NCBI RefSeq assembly: GCF_003385185.1
Contig: NZ_PQHZ01000034.1
Span: 1 to 64,000, forward strand
From: Amycolatopsis palatopharyngis
GTDB taxonomy: Bacteria > Actinomycetota > Actinomycetes > Mycobacteriales > Pseudonocardiaceae
DNA length: 64,000 nt
Direction: 5' to 3'
Position 1 is the first letter of the stretch; each line of letters begins with the position of its first letter. The notes beneath the pieces were generated by a model, which saw only the letters and a list, made by a program, of their open reading frames with translations, was not told the DNA's origin and ran no database searches. The translations under genes were made by a program, and so were the position numbers. Of this stretch, positions 32,971-44,347 are shown one piece after another.

Positions 32971-32988
32971 GTCACCACATCTGGTGAC
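32971..32988. promoter_or_regulatory. Palindrome upstream of bldD, candidate BldD operator
   Basis: GTCACCA and TGGTGAC form a perfect 7-bp inverted repeat around CATC. The TCACC/GGTGA half-sites resemble those reported for Streptomyces BldD targets, and BldD represses its own gene there. The right arm overlaps a weak -35 (TGGTGA, 32982-32987) placed 17 bp from CATAAC (33005-33010), so binding could block that promoter. The spacing differs from the tight 13-bp BldD box, so the assignment is tentative. Confidence 0.45.
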
Positions 32989-33087
32989 AAGACGGTGGGG
33001 TCTGCATAACCCGGCCGTTGACTAGGACACAGAGGTCCCCCGGCGGTCATCCCGGCCGAACGGGGCGAAGAAACGGAGAACCACCAG

Positions 33088-33576
33088 ATGGGCGATTACG
33101 CCAAGGCGCTCGGGGCCAAGCTCCGCGGGATCCGCCAGCAGCAGGGCCTGTCCCTGCACGGAGTAGAGCAGAAGTCCGGAGGGCGCTGGAAGGCGGTCGT
33201 GGTCGGTTCCTACGAGCGCGGGGACCGCGCCGTCACCGTCCAGAAGCTGGCCGAACTGGCCGACTTCTACGGCGTCCCGGTGGTCGAGTTGTTGCCGGAG
33301 GGCCGGGTTCCGTCCGGCGCCGAGCCCGCCACCAAGATCGTGATCAACCTGGAACGTCTGCAGCAGCTGCCCGCGGAGAAGGTGGGGCCGCTCGCCCGCT
33401 ACGCCGCCACCATCCAGAGTCAGCGCGGCGACTACAACGGCAAGGTCCTCTCGATCCGCACCGAGGACCTGCGCTCGTTGGCGATCATCTACGACATGAC
33501 CCCTGGCGAGCTGACCGAGCAGCTCATCGACTGGGGTGTCCTTCCTCCGGAGGCCCGCCCGGCCAAAGAGGAGTGA
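33088..33576 (+). CDS. bldD: Developmental regulator BldD
   Basis: BldD represses sporulation genes during vegetative growth when dimerised by cyclic di-GMP. The 162-residue protein has an N-terminal helix-turn-helix (about 5-70: LGAKLRGIRQQQGLSLHGVE, SYERGDRAVTVQKLAEL) and a C-terminal ligand domain. The c-di-GMP signature RxD-X8-RxxD is intact: RGD, eight residues, then RTED (about residues 112-126). The start ATG follows GGAGAACCACC. It is divergent from pyrR, and a long hairpin separates it from convergent nusB. Confidence 0.95.
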   Translation: MGDYAKALGAKLRGIRQQQGLSLHGVEQKSGGRWKAVVVGSYERGDRAVTVQKLAELADFYGVPVVELLPEGRVPSGAEPATKIVINLERLQQLPAEKVGPLARYAATIQSQRGDYNGKVLSIRTEDLRSLAIIYDMTPGELTEQLIDWGVLPPEARPAKEE

Positions 33577-33589
33577 GTGACGCGGGACA

Positions 33590-33663
33590 GCGCAGGCGGT
33601 AGTTCGTCGACGAGTTCGCAGACCGAGTGGTGTGGGAACTCGTCGACGAACTACCGCCTGCGC
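33590..33663. terminator. 28-bp perfect inverted repeat between bldD and nusB
   Basis: Positions 33590-33617 and 33636-33663 are exact reverse complements, separated by an 18-nt loop. The arm contains GTTCGTCGACGA, itself near-palindromic. Lying between the convergent ends of bldD and nusB, it could stop transcription in both directions. The length and perfection of the stem exceed ordinary terminators, so it may also be a copy of a repeated genomic element. Confidence 0.65.
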
Positions 33664-33702
33664 CGCCGCGCCGGAGTGGATCGCGCTTTCCCGGGCTCCG
33701 GC

Positions 33703-34155
33703 CTAGAGAATCGCCCGCAGGCGGTCGGCGATGTTGCCGATCCGCCCGAGCACCCCGTTGACGAACCGTGGCGAGTCGTCGGTGGACAGTTCCTTCACGA
33801 TGCCGACGGCCTCGTCGATCGCGACCGCGTCGGGCACGTCGGCCGCCCACAGCAGCTCGTAGACGCCCACTCGCAGCACCGCGAGATCCACCACCGGCAT
33901 TCGCTCCAGTGACCAGCCCTGTGCGTGCTCGGCGAGTAGTTCGTCAATGCGCTCTCGCTGCGCTGTCACCCCCTCGACCAGGGTGATCGTGTAGTCGGCG
34001 ACCATGTCGACCTGAACCTCGCCGACCCGGTCCGACAGCAGCGTCACCGCGTCGGTCTGCCGTTGTGCGGCTTCGTACAGGATTTCGACCGCCCGCTTGC
34101 GGGCGGCGCGGCGGCCGATCGGGCCGCCACGATGGGGTGGATTTCGAGTCGTCAT
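33703..34155 (-). CDS. nusB: Transcription antitermination factor NusB
   Basis: NusB, with NusE (S10), binds boxA RNA and supports rRNA antitermination. The 150-residue protein has the all-helical NusB fold, with RRAARKRAVEILYEAAQR, RMPVVDLAVLRVGVYELL and AIDEAVGIVKELSTDDSP then RFVNGVLGRI. The ATG at 34155 was chosen over longer frames that run through efp because the family begins here. It follows efp by 7 bp. Confidence 0.95.
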   Translation of the reverse strand: MTTRNPPHRGGPIGRRAARKRAVEILYEAAQRQTDAVTLLSDRVGEVQVDMVADYTITLVEGVTAQRERIDELLAEHAQGWSLERMPVVDLAVLRVGVYELLWAADVPDAVAIDEAVGIVKELSTDDSPRFVNGVLGRIGNIADRLRAIL

Positions 34156-34162
34156 CCGCTCG

Positions 34163-34726
34163 TCAGCTCGAGACACGGCCGAGGTAGCGGCCGTCGCGGG
34201 TGTCGACCTTGACCTTCTCACCGGTGGTGAGGAACAGCGGCACCTGGATCTCGGCTCCGGTCTCCAGCGTGGCCGGCTTGGTACCGCCGGTGGAACGGTC
34301 TCCCTGCAGGCCGGGGTCGGTGTGCTGAACGACGAGTTCCACCGAGGTGGGCAGCTCGACGTACAGCGGCGCCTCCTCGTGCACGGCAACCTGGACCTCG
34401 GTGTTCTCCAGGAGGAAACCGGCCGCGTTACCGACGATCTCGCTCGGCACGGTGATCTGGTCGAACGTGTCCGAGTCCATGAACACGAAGTCGGTGCCGT
34501 CGTTGTAGAGGTAGGTCATCGTCCGCCGGTCCACCGTCGCGGTGTCGACCTTCGTGCCTGCGTTGAACGTCTTGTCCACGACCTTGCCGGAGAGCACGTG
34601 CTTCAGCGTGGTGCGGACGAACGCGCCCCCCTTACCCGGCTTTACGTGCTGGAAGTTCACGACGGACCAGAGCTGGCCGTCCAGGTTGAGGACAAGGCCG
34701 TTCTTGAGGTCGTTGGTGGTGGCCAC
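34163..34726 (-). CDS. efp: Translation elongation factor P
   Basis: EF-P relieves ribosome stalling at polyproline stretches; the proline-rich MltG encoded at 52-54 kb is an obvious local client. The 187 residues form the three-domain EF-P fold: KOW-like N-terminus with the tip loop [10 protein letters not shown] carrying the exposed Lys, then two OB domains ending [13 protein letters not shown]. No modification enzyme lies nearby. The start is GTG at 34726, 42 bp after pepQ. Confidence 0.97.
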   Translation of the reverse strand: MATTNDLKNGLVLNLDGQLWSVVNFQHVKPGKGGAFVRTTLKHVLSGKVVDKTFNAGTKVDTATVDRRTMTYLYNDGTDFVFMDSDTFDQITVPSEIVGNAAGFLLENTEVQVAVHEEAPLYVELPTSVELVVQHTDPGLQGDRSTGGTKPATLETGAEIQVPLFLTTGEKVKVDTRDGRYLGRVSS

Positions 34727-34768
34727 GGGTGTGAGATCTCCTGTATGTATTCCGGGGCGGGCCGCGTT

Positions 34769-35869
34769 CTAGACGACCACGAGTTCCTTGGTGCTCAGGG
34801 TGAGGATTTCGGGCCTACCGTCCCGCACGACGAGCGTGTCCTCTATGCGCACGCCACCACGCCCGGCGAGATACACGCCAGGTTCGACGGTGACCGCCAT
34901 ACCGGCGGTCAGTGTACCGGCGCCGGTCGTGGCCAGACTCGGTGCCTCATGGACCTGCAGCCCGACACCGTGGCCGAGGCCGTGAATGAAGTGCTCGCCG
35001 TGGCCCGCGTCCTCGATCACACCGCGGGCGGCGCGGTCCACATCGGCCACCGCCACGCCGGGACGCACCGCGTCGCAGCCCGCGGCCTGGGCGCGGTGGA
35101 CCAGGTCGTAGAGATCGCGCTGCCACGGTGCGGGCTCGCCGAGCACCACCGTGCGGGTCATATCCGAGTGGTAGCCGTTCACCGTCGCGCCGAAGTCGAG
35201 TTTCACCAGGTCACCTGTGGTCAGCACGGCGCCGGTCGGCCGATGGTGCGGGATCGCGGAGTTGGCCCCGGCGGCCACGATCGACTCGAACGACACTCCG
35301 GCGGAACCGTGATCGAGCATCCGGCCTTCCAGTTCCCGCGCCACTTCCAGCTCGGTCCGGCCCGCGCGCAGGCCGCCGTACTGGATCAGGTCGGCGAGCG
35401 CCTTGTCGGCGGCGGTGCAGGCCGAGCGCAGGGCCGCGATCTCGTCGGAGTCCTTGACCAGGCGCAGCCGCTCCACGAAACCGGGGGCGCGCACCAGTTC
35501 CACCCCTTCGGCGAGACCGGCGAAGGCGTCGTGCTGCTCGACCGAGACGTGCTGGCTCTCGAAGCCCGTTCGGGCGAACCGGTCGCGGCGCTGGCTCGCG
35601 CGGCCGACGAGGGCGTCCGCGCTCGGGCGCTGGATCACGCGTTCCAGGTCCGGGAGTTCGGCCTCTGCCTGGGCGATGTACCTGCCGTCGGTACAGAAGA
35701 CGGTTTCCGTCTCGCTGCCTGCGTGCACCAAGAGGGCAGCGTTGGATCCGGTGAAGCCGGTCAGGTAGCGGATGTTGAGCAGGTCGGTGACGAGCAGGGC
35801 GTCCAACTCGGCATCCCGCAGCAGCTCGCGCAGTGCGGTTCGCCGGATCGCGTGAAGATGAGGCACCAC
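34769..35869 (-). CDS. pepQ: Xaa-Pro peptidase (M24)
   Basis: This 366-residue M24 metallopeptidase cleaves peptides at proline. The creatinase-like N-terminal domain covers about 1-125 (NIRYLTGFTGSNAALLV). The dimetal site is complete: Asp in KLDFGA, Asp in YHSDMTR, His in GLGHGVGL, Glu in VTVEPGVY and Glu in VRIEDT. Aminopeptidase P or prolidase activity cannot be told apart from sequence alone. Start GTG at 35869. It leads the pepQ-efp-nusB operon. Confidence 0.92.
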   Translation of the reverse strand: MVPHLHAIRRTALRELLRDAELDALLVTDLLNIRYLTGFTGSNAALLVHAGSETETVFCTDGRYIAQAEAELPDLERVIQRPSADALVGRASQRRDRFARTGFESQHVSVEQHDAFAGLAEGVELVRAPGFVERLRLVKDSDEIAALRSACTAADKALADLIQYGGLRAGRTELEVARELEGRMLDHGSAGVSFESIVAAGANSAIPHHRPTGAVLTTGDLVKLDFGATVNGYHSDMTRTVVLGEPAPWQRDLYDLVHRAQAAGCDAVRPGVAVADVDRAARGVIEDAGHGEHFIHGLGHGVGLQVHEAPSLATTGAGTLTAGMAVTVEPGVYLAGRGGVRIEDTLVVRDGRPEILTLSTKELVVV

Positions 35870-36008
35870 GCCAGCCTAGAGGTTGTGTGCGCGGTTTCGG
35901 CCACGACCGCACCAGCCCTACCTACTCGCGGGTCACAAAAACGGCGCGATTCGCGGGAGCGGAGTCAGGTGCCGCCGCACTCGGCCCGGCAACGCCTACA
36001 GTGGGGCG

Positions 36009-36458
36009 ATGCCGTCCTGGTTGATCCGCGGCCTCGGCATGGCCGTGCTGCATGCCGTCGCCGCCGTCGTCCTTGCCAAGGTCACCGTGTTCCGGCCGAC
36101 CGAGGTCGATCTCGTCACCGTGGCCGTGGTCGCGGTGCTGGTCGGCGCCGCCGCGCTGTGGAGTGCACTCGATGCCTGGCTTCGGGTGCCCGACCACGCC
36201 AGGGCATGGTTCATCGGCGCGCTCGTGGCGGGCCCGGTCGCCGGGGTGCTGTCCGTTATCGGCAGATCGCTGTTCGTCGACCAGACCGGGCTGAGCGCGC
36301 TCGGCGGAGCGCTGACCGGCGGAGCGGCGTTCACGGCCCTGCTGATCCTGATCCCCGCCGGACTCGGGATGCTGGTCGGCGGCAGGCTGGCCAAACCGGA
36401 TGGCGACACCGAGGGTGAGCTCCAGGATCAGGAGCCGAGGACGACCCCGGCCGGGTAG
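36009..36458 (+). CDS. Small multi-pass membrane protein (B-4DMT family)
   Basis: The 149-residue protein has four hydrophobic segments (about 8-25, 35-52, 67-90, 100-125) and a charged C-terminal tail, matching the B-4DMT membrane proteins such as M. tuberculosis Rv2536, which also lies next to pepQ-efp-nusB. A transport role has been suggested for the family but no substrate is known. The ATG at 36009 follows GTGGGG. Its 3' end overlaps the convergent lipoprotein gene by 31 bp. Confidence 0.8.
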   Translation: MPSWLIRGLGMAVLHAVAAVVLAKVTVFRPTEVDLVTVAVVAVLVGAAALWSALDAWLRVPDHARAWFIGALVAGPVAGVLSVIGRSLFVDQTGLSALGGALTGGAAFTALLILIPAGLGMLVGGRLAKPDGDTEGELQDQEPRTTPAG

Positions 36459-37966
36459 CTCTTCCACTCCCGCTCGCCGACCTGCTCCACGGTCGAGTCG
36501 TTGGCCTCCGGTACGCGGCCCGCGGCGCTGCCCGTCACCGGCCACAGTGCACCGTCGTCGAGCAGCAGCCCGAGACCAGCGCCCTCGACCCGCAGCGCAG
36601 GGGCGCCTGGCGCGAGCCGAGCGGCCACCGGTAGCCCCCCGATCGCGGCCAACCGCCGGTCCAGCACCGTGCCGGCCAGTTCCACCGCCACCGAACGCCG
36701 GTCCACCCGCACGATCCGGCCGTCGACGATGAGGTCCATGGTCCGCACGGGCGAGGGCATGGCGACACCGTCGAGCACTCCCAGCGCACGCGCCGGATCG
36801 GCGCATCCGTCGAGGCCGTGCAGGTCCGCACCGAAGTGCCGCAGATCCGTCGGTGCCTTCGCCTCACCGATGACGGTGGCTCGGACCACGTCCAGCGGCA
36901 CCCTGCCGCAGGGTTCCCGGAGCGACAACGGCGCGTGCCCGTCCGGGCGGCGGAACAGGCCGGGGCCTTCCTGCCACGGGCCGTTGATCAGCACCTGCGT
37001 GTACGGGTGCGCCGTGAACTCACGGTTCCAGAAGGTGAGCGTGGTGCCCTGCTCTGTCTCGTGGGCGATGGCGAAGGCATCCAGCGCGTCGACGAACATC
37101 AGGTCGGCGCTGAAGGCGTCCACCAGTGACGTGCGCCGGGCGGACGAGGTGTCCGCCACCGGCTCGAACCCGTCGGGCCCCAGCGCCTCCACCCGGGCGG
37201 CGAACGCGGGATCCGGGGAGCGCAACAGGAACTGCCCCGCTCCGTTCCAACCCGCGGCCGCGCCACTGGTGTCGGTGAACATGAGGTAGAACCAGCCGTC
37301 CAGGTGGACAACCGCGGGCTGACCCGCGCCGTAGTCGTTGTCCCTGGTGACATCGTGGGCCGGCGTGAGGATGGGGCCCGGCCCGGCCCGCGTCCAGTTG
37401 CGGCCGTCCTTGCTGGTGGCGAGCCCGATCGAGTTGCCGTGCGCGCGGTCGCCCGCGGAGCCGGTGTAGTAGAGGTAGTACGTGCCCCCGACCCGCAGGA
37501 CCGAGGGATCGCAGGTGTGCACGCCGTCGAAGCCGCCGGGCCTGCCGGAGAAGACAGCGGGCGCCTTGCCGCCGTCCGGGCCGGTGAACGTCAGGTCTTC
37601 CTGTGCCCCCTGCGCGGCAGGCGCCTCCGCGTAGAGGATGTCGTCCCCCGCCGGCTTCGCACTGCCGTACTGACTGCACCACCACATCCGCGTACGGTCA
37701 CCGTCCACCATCACGGTCGGCCCGTAGTTGTAGACCGCGTCGGCTCCCCCCGCCGCGACGGTGCCCGGACTTTTTCTGGCCGAGTCCACGGCGAGCGACC
37801 TCGGTTCGGGCACGTCAGCCGGAGCCTCGAGGCCACCGGCACCACCGGGCTCGACGCCGCCCGCCCGGGGCTGGGCATCACTCGGGCTACAGGCAGTGAG
37901 CGCACCGGCGGTGAGAACGACGAGGACCGCCGCGGCCGGGCGTATTCGTCGGCGAGCAGAGCGCAT
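36428..37966 (-). CDS. Secreted lipoprotein with glycosidase-like beta-propeller
   Basis: The 512-residue precursor has a lipoprotein signal (about 1-26, lipobox LTAC). The body resembles GH43/GH32-like five-bladed propellers, with repeated blades such as CDPSVLRVGGTYYLYYTGS, GLATSKDGRNWTRAG and GQPAVVHLDGWFYLMFTDT. Database names such as beta-xylosidase are common for this fold, but I cannot identify a full catalytic triad, so substrate and activity are open. The last 150 residues form a separate part. It overlaps the convergent membrane protein gene at its 3' end. Confidence 0.75.
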   Translation of the reverse strand: MRSARRRIRPAAAVLVVLTAGALTACSPSDAQPRAGGVEPGGAGGLEAPADVPEPRSLAVDSARKSPGTVAAGGADAVYNYGPTVMVDGDRTRMWWCSQYGSAKPAGDDILYAEAPAAQGAQEDLTFTGPDGGKAPAVFSGRPGGFDGVHTCDPSVLRVGGTYYLYYTGSAGDRAHGNSIGLATSKDGRNWTRAGPGPILTPAHDVTRDNDYGAGQPAVVHLDGWFYLMFTDTSGAAAGWNGAGQFLLRSPDPAFAARVEALGPDGFEPVADTSSARRTSLVDAFSADLMFVDALDAFAIAHETEQGTTLTFWNREFTAHPYTQVLINGPWQEGPGLFRRPDGHAPLSLREPCGRVPLDVVRATVIGEAKAPTDLRHFGADLHGLDGCADPARALGVLDGVAMPSPVRTMDLIVDGRIVRVDRRSVAVELAGTVLDRRLAAIGGLPVAARLAPGAPALRVEGAGLGLLLDDGALWPVTGSAAGRVPEANDSTVEQVGEREWKSYPAGVVLGS

Positions 37967-38046
37967 CCTGCCGCAGAACCTCCGTTCGCTCCCCCACGCC
38001 CGTCGAATCAGGGCTCCGCGTCCAGTGTAAAGGGAATATCACTCGA

Positions 38047-38972
38047 TCAGCGGGTGTGTGCCGGAACCGGCGGAGCGACGATCTCGACCTCGAACCCCTG
38101 CTCGTCCTCGAGGAAGGCCGCGTAGTGCTCAGGGCCGCCCGCATGCGGATGCCGGTCCGCGAACATCAGCTTCCAGCCGTGCCCCGGCGCGGCCGAGACC
38201 AGGGAGTCCACCTCTGCCCGGCTCGCGGCGTGCAGGGCGAGGTGGTTCAGCCCTGGCCTGCGGCGCTCGTGCGTGCCGGCGGTCAGCGCGGGTGAGCATT
38301 CCGCGACGACGTACACGTCACCCAGCCGCCAGCTCACCCCGTCACGCCAGCGGTTGTGCTCCCGCCAGCCGAGCGCACCGAGAAGCCAGCCGAGACTGCG
38401 CTCGGTGGCGGCGAGGTCGGCGACCCACAGTTCGACGTGGTGCAGCGCAGGTGGTGCCGCGGGCGCCAGTGCGACCAGTACCCGGTGGGTGGCGCCGTAG
38501 TGCGGACCGCTGCCGACCTCGACGAAACCCGATCTGCGAGCCAGTGCCAGGCTGGCCGTGTTGTCCTCGTGGACCAGTGCCCACACCGCGGGCAGGCCCA
38601 GTGTGCGCAGGCCGTGCTGGAGCAGGACGGTGGCCGCCTCGGTGGCGAGGCCGCGCCCGGAGTACCGCGGGTCCAGGTACCAGCCGATCTCCGCGACCTC
38701 GCCGGGCAATTCCCAGGACGGGCACAGATGCACGAGTCCGACGAGTGTTCCGTCGACATCGATCGCCCAGTGTCCCGTGCCCGGCGGTCCGGTGTAGGCG
38801 AGCCTGCGCTCGACCATGGCCCTGCCCTGCTCGGCGTCGGCGAGGTCGTCCGGTAGGTACTCGATGATCTCCGGATCGGCGAACACGCGAAGCACAGCGG
38901 CGGCGTCGTCGGCCCGCAGACCGCGCAGCCGCACGCGCGCCCCCCGCAGTTCGGGAACGGCACCCACCGGCA

Positions 38973-38973
<1 letters not shown>
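38047..38973 (-). CDS. GNAT acetyltransferase fused to a VOC (glyoxalase-like) domain
   Basis: This 308-residue protein joins two domains. Residues about 8-170 are a GNAT acetyltransferase (RLRGLRADDAAAVLR, EIGWYLDPRYSGRGLATEAA with the acetyl-CoA loop, and EDNTASLALARRSGF). Residues about 180-305 are a vicinal-oxygen-chelate domain (LHHVELWVADLAATERS, GLNHLALHA, FLEDEQGFEVEIVAPP). Each domain is common; the fusion is less so. The ATG at 38973 shares a base with the aroQ stop (TAATG), so it is the distal gene of the aro operon. Its substrate is unknown. Confidence 0.88.
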
Positions 38974-41045
<2,072 letters not shown>

Positions 41046-41049
<4 letters not shown>

Positions 41050-42233
41050 CAGCGCTCCTCCAGCGCACGCAGGTAACCGTCGGCGTTGCGCTTGCTCTCG
41101 ATCAGCGAGTCCCCGCCGAACTTCTCCAGTGCGGCATCGGCGAGTACGAGTGCCACGACCGACTCGAGCACGACACCGGCACGCGGCACCGCGCACACGT
41201 CGGAACGCTGATGGATGGCGACCGCGGGCTCACCGGTGGCTACGTCCACTGTGGCCAGAGCGCGCGGCACCGTGGAGATCGGCTTCATCGCGACCCTGAC
41301 GCGCACCGGCTCACCATTGGTGATGCCGCCTTCGAGACCACCCGCCCGATTGGACCGGCGGGTGACCCCGGCCGGACCCGTGCCGCGGTCGATCTCGTCG
41401 TGGGCCTTGCTGCCCCACCGGCGAGCCGTGGTGAAGCCGTCACCGACCTCGACCCCCTTCATCGCCTGCACACCCATCAACGCGCCCGCGAGCCGTGCGT
41501 CGAGCCTGCGGTCCCAGTGCACATGCGAGCCGAGCCCCGGTGGCAGTCCGTAGGCGATCACCTCGATCACCCCGCCGACCGTGTCCCCGGCCTTCCGCAC
41601 GGCGTCGACCTCGTCGACCATCGACTCGGTCGCGGCGTCGCCGAACGCGCGCACCGGGCTCTCGTCGATCGCCGTCAGGTCGTCCGGCCCCGGCAGCGGC
41701 CCCTCCGGCGCTTCGGCGGCACCGATCGACACCACGTGGCTGATGATCTCCACGCCCAGCAGCTGCCGCAGGTAGGCCCGGGCGACGGTGCCGAGCGCGG
41801 TACGCGAAGCCGTCTCCCTAGCGCTGGCCCGCTCCAGAACCGGCCGTGCCTCGTCGAAGCCGTACTTCTGCATACCCGGCAGGTCGGCGTGCCCCGGCCG
41901 GGGCCGGGTGAGCGGTTCGTTGCGGGCGAGCCCGGCCAGTTCCTCGGGCGGAACGGGGTCCGCCGCCATGACCTTCTCCCACTTCGGCCACTCGGCGTTC
42001 TCGATCTGCACGGCGACCGGGCCACCCTGGGTGCGACCGTGCCGTACCCCGCCGACGAACTCGATCCGGTCGGTCTCGAAGCCCATCCTGGGGCTGCGGC
42101 CGAAACCGAGCCGCCTGCGAGCGAGCTGCTCACTCACCTCAGTGGTGGTGACCTCGACCCCGGCCACCATGCCTTCGAGCACGGCGGCCAGTGCGGGCCC
42201 GTGCGATTCACCTGCGGTTATCCAGCGCAACAC
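41046..42233 (-). CDS. aroC: Chorismate synthase
   Basis: AroC makes chorismate from EPSP and needs reduced FMN. The 395 residues include [65 protein letters not shown] and [18 protein letters not shown]. Start GTG at 42233. It leads aroC-aroK-aroB-aroQ-(GNAT-VOC). The shikimate dehydrogenase aroE is separate, at 51-52 kb. Confidence 0.97.
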
Positions 42234-42298
42234 AGCGACGATCCTGTCACGGGCGCAACGGCGGCCGTGCAGCTACCCGGTCCAGCAACCCGGCCCGG

Positions 42299-42988
42299 CT
42301 ACCCGTCCGGGACCCCGGCGTACCGCGCTCCGGACACGGCGACCAGGGTGACGGCCAGCAGTAGCCCTGGTCCGTGCGGTACCCCCGTGCGCGGGCGAGC
42401 GCCAGCGGGCAGCGTCGTGAACGCCGCCCACGCCGCGAACATCGACGTCACCACGGCCGCGAGGAAAGCCGCGACCACGGCGGCGGCCCAGCCGCAGGCG
42501 CCGAGAACACCGCCGAGGCTGCCCGCGAGCTTCACGTCACCCGCCCCGAGCGCGGCAGGGGCGAGCGCGTGCACCACAGCGTGGGCGCCGCCGAACAGGA
42601 CGGCCACGGCGAGCGCCCGCCAGAGCAGGCCGGGTGCCGCTCCGGTGGCCGCCGCGACCGTCAGCACCGCGGCGAGAACCGGGTACGCGGACAGGGTGAG
42701 CACGTCCGGCAGCCGCCGGCACCGCAGGTCCGTGTACACCAGCGGGACACCGATCGCGGTGACCGCCAGCGGGACCGGCAGCCACCAGCCGGGAACCGCG
42801 CCCGCCATCCAGAGCCACACCAGCAGGGCCCAGCACAGCGCGGTTCCGGCCGCACACGGCGCGGCCCTGAGCCGGACGGGGTTCGCGGACCTGGCAAGCA
42901 CCCAGCGCGCGAACAGACCGGAACCGGCCCCCGCGAGGATGATCGCAGAGCCCGCTGTCACAGCTGTTGTCCAGTTCACGGACTCCAC
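42299..42988 (-). CDS. A24 family prepilin peptidase
   Basis: This membrane protein of about 229 residues is a type IV prepilin peptidase-like aspartic protease. Both catalytic Asp motifs are visible: LVYTDLRCRRLPD in the first and LGAGDVKLAGSLGG (GxGDxKL) in the second. About six to seven membrane helices are predicted by eye. It lacks the N-terminal methylase domain of classical PilD. M. tuberculosis Rv2551c is the comparable gene near aroC. No pilin or Tad genes are in the window. The start is uncertain (GTG at 42988 or 42979). Confidence 0.83.
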   Translation of the reverse strand: MESVNWTTAVTAGSAIILAGAGSGLFARWVLARSANPVRLRAAPCAAGTALCWALLVWLWMAGAVPGWWLPVPLAVTAIGVPLVYTDLRCRRLPDVLTLSAYPVLAAVLTVAAATGAAPGLLWRALAVAVLFGGAHAVVHALAPAALGAGDVKLAGSLGGVLGACGWAAAVVAAFLAAVVTSMFAAWAAFTTLPAGARPRTGVPHGPGLLLAVTLVAVSGARYAGVPDG

Positions 42989-43082
42989 ATTCGACCGGGC
43001 TTCGGCGGCAGGCAAGCACGGGTGGGTACGAGAGTTCCGTTGGCTCCCGAAGCGGGCGAAAACCACTCGGCCGGGCGATGGC

Positions 43083-43838
43083 TCAGGGTGTGACGAGCGA
43101 TCTCAGCACCGGCATACCGGAGCCGGTGCGGATCTCGAGGGCAGCGATGTTCGCGCGGCGCAACTCGGTGCCGACCGACATTCGCGCCGTGTCCTCCGGC
43201 ACCGCGTGCCACCACGCCAGCTGATCGCGTACGCGCCCGTCGGGGCCGATGGCGACGAGTACGTAGTCCCCCGCGGACTCGCCCCCGTAGCTGCAGGACA
43301 TATCGACCTTGGTCCCCCAGCGAGTCTCCGTCACACCGAGACTCGCCTCGACCGGATAGGGACCCAGGGGGGACATCGGGGCCATCGGGGCCGCCCCGGC
43401 GGGCACGGTCAGCGGAGTCTCCTGGGCCATCGCGGCCCCATCCGGTGCTCCCGCCTCCCCTGGTGCCGCTGGGCCGGCCAGCAGCAGTACGGCGACGCAC
43501 GCCGCCACCGCGACCGCGGCGAAACCGGCGAGACCGAGCCTGCGCATCTTCCGCGACCTGCGCACCCGCGCCGCGAGCGAATTCAGGGACTCCGCCGAGA
43601 CGGGGTCGTGCGGTTCACCCGCGCCATCGGCCGCGAGCGGTGCGGGCGGTTCCGTGGAGCCGGAGTGTGCCAGCAGGCCCGGGAGTCCGGCGAGTTCGCG
43701 TACCGAACGTGAACATTCAGCACAATCGGCCAGGTGCTGCTCGTACGCGCAGCGGTCCTCCGGGGAGAGCGCACCGAGCAGGTAAGCGGCGTCGAACTCG
43801 GCGAAGGGGTCGGGTCGTTCGCGCATCGCCTCGTTCAC
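43083..43838 (-). CDS. Zinc-dependent transmembrane anti-sigma factor (RslA-like)
   Basis: This 251-residue protein is the cognate anti-sigma factor of the adjacent ECF sigma. The cytoplasmic part carries the zinc anti-sigma motif HxxxCxxC (His35, Cys39, Cys42, in EQHLADCAECSRS), preceded by FDAAYLLGALSPEDR. A single membrane helix follows (about 108-128, GFAAVAVAACVAVLLLAG), then an extracytoplasmic domain ending LEIRTGSGMPVL. The size and layout match M. tuberculosis RslA. The GTG start overlaps the sigma stop (GTGA). Release of the sigma probably depends on redox change at the cysteines or on proteolysis; this is family knowledge. Confidence 0.88.
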   Translation of the reverse strand: MNEAMRERPDPFAEFDAAYLLGALSPEDRCAYEQHLADCAECSRSVRELAGLPGLLAHSGSTEPPAPLAADGAGEPHDPVSAESLNSLAARVRRSRKMRRLGLAGFAAVAVAACVAVLLLAGPAAPGEAGAPDGAAMAQETPLTVPAGAAPMAPMSPLGPYPVEASLGVTETRWGTKVDMSCSYGGESAGDYVLVAIGPDGRVRDQLAWWHAVPEDTARMSVGTELRRANIAALEIRTGSGMPVLRSLVTP

Positions 43839-44347
43839 CGGGTCACCCCCTTCTCCTCGAGAACCAGCCGCAGCGCCCGCAGTGCGTAGTGCGTCCTGGA
43901 TTTGACGGTGCCCTCCGCGACTCCGAGCCGAACCGCCGCGTCGGCCACCGAGAGTCCCTGGAAGAAGCAGAGGCCGAGCACCTCGCGGTGGCGCGCGGAG
44001 AGTTCGTCCAGCGCATCGGCCACCAGCCAGCCCTGGACGGCACGCTCGGTCCCGTCCGGTTCGGACAGTTCGGGCGGGATATCGGTGGGAACCTCCGACC
44101 TGGCCGCGGCCGAGCGCCACCCATCGATGGCGATCCGTCTCGCGACGGTGAACAGCCACGCACGCGCCGATCCGTCACGCTGGTCGAGCACCCTGGGATG
44201 GCGCCAGGCTCTGAGTAACGTCTCCTGCACGACGTCCTCGGCGCGCGCCCGATCTCCGTTGGTGAGCCGCAGGGCGTAGAACGAAAGGGCCGGGGCGTGC
44301 TCATCGTGCAGCGCCCGCATCAGCCGGTCCTCCGCCCCGCCTTTCAT
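43835..44347 (-). CDS. sigL: ECF RNA polymerase sigma factor, SigL-like
   Basis: The 170-residue ECF sigma has region 2 (LSFYALRLTNGDRARAEDVV, LLRAWRHP, ARAWLFTVARRIAID) and region 4 (ELSARHREVLGLCFFQGLS, AEGTVKSRTHYALRAL). Length, the zinc anti-sigma partner and the promoter in front of the operon (TGAACC-N16-CGTGTA) all point to the SigL group of M. tuberculosis; the exact subgroup is inferred. The ATG at 44347 overlaps the stop of the small membrane protein gene (ATGA), so the three genes form one unit. Confidence 0.88.
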   Translation of the reverse strand: MKGGAEDRLMRALHDEHAPALSFYALRLTNGDRARAEDVVQETLLRAWRHPRVLDQRDGSARAWLFTVARRIAIDGWRSAAARSEVPTDIPPELSEPDGTERAVQGWLVADALDELSARHREVLGLCFFQGLSVADAAVRLGVAEGTVKSRTHYALRALRLVLEEKGVTR

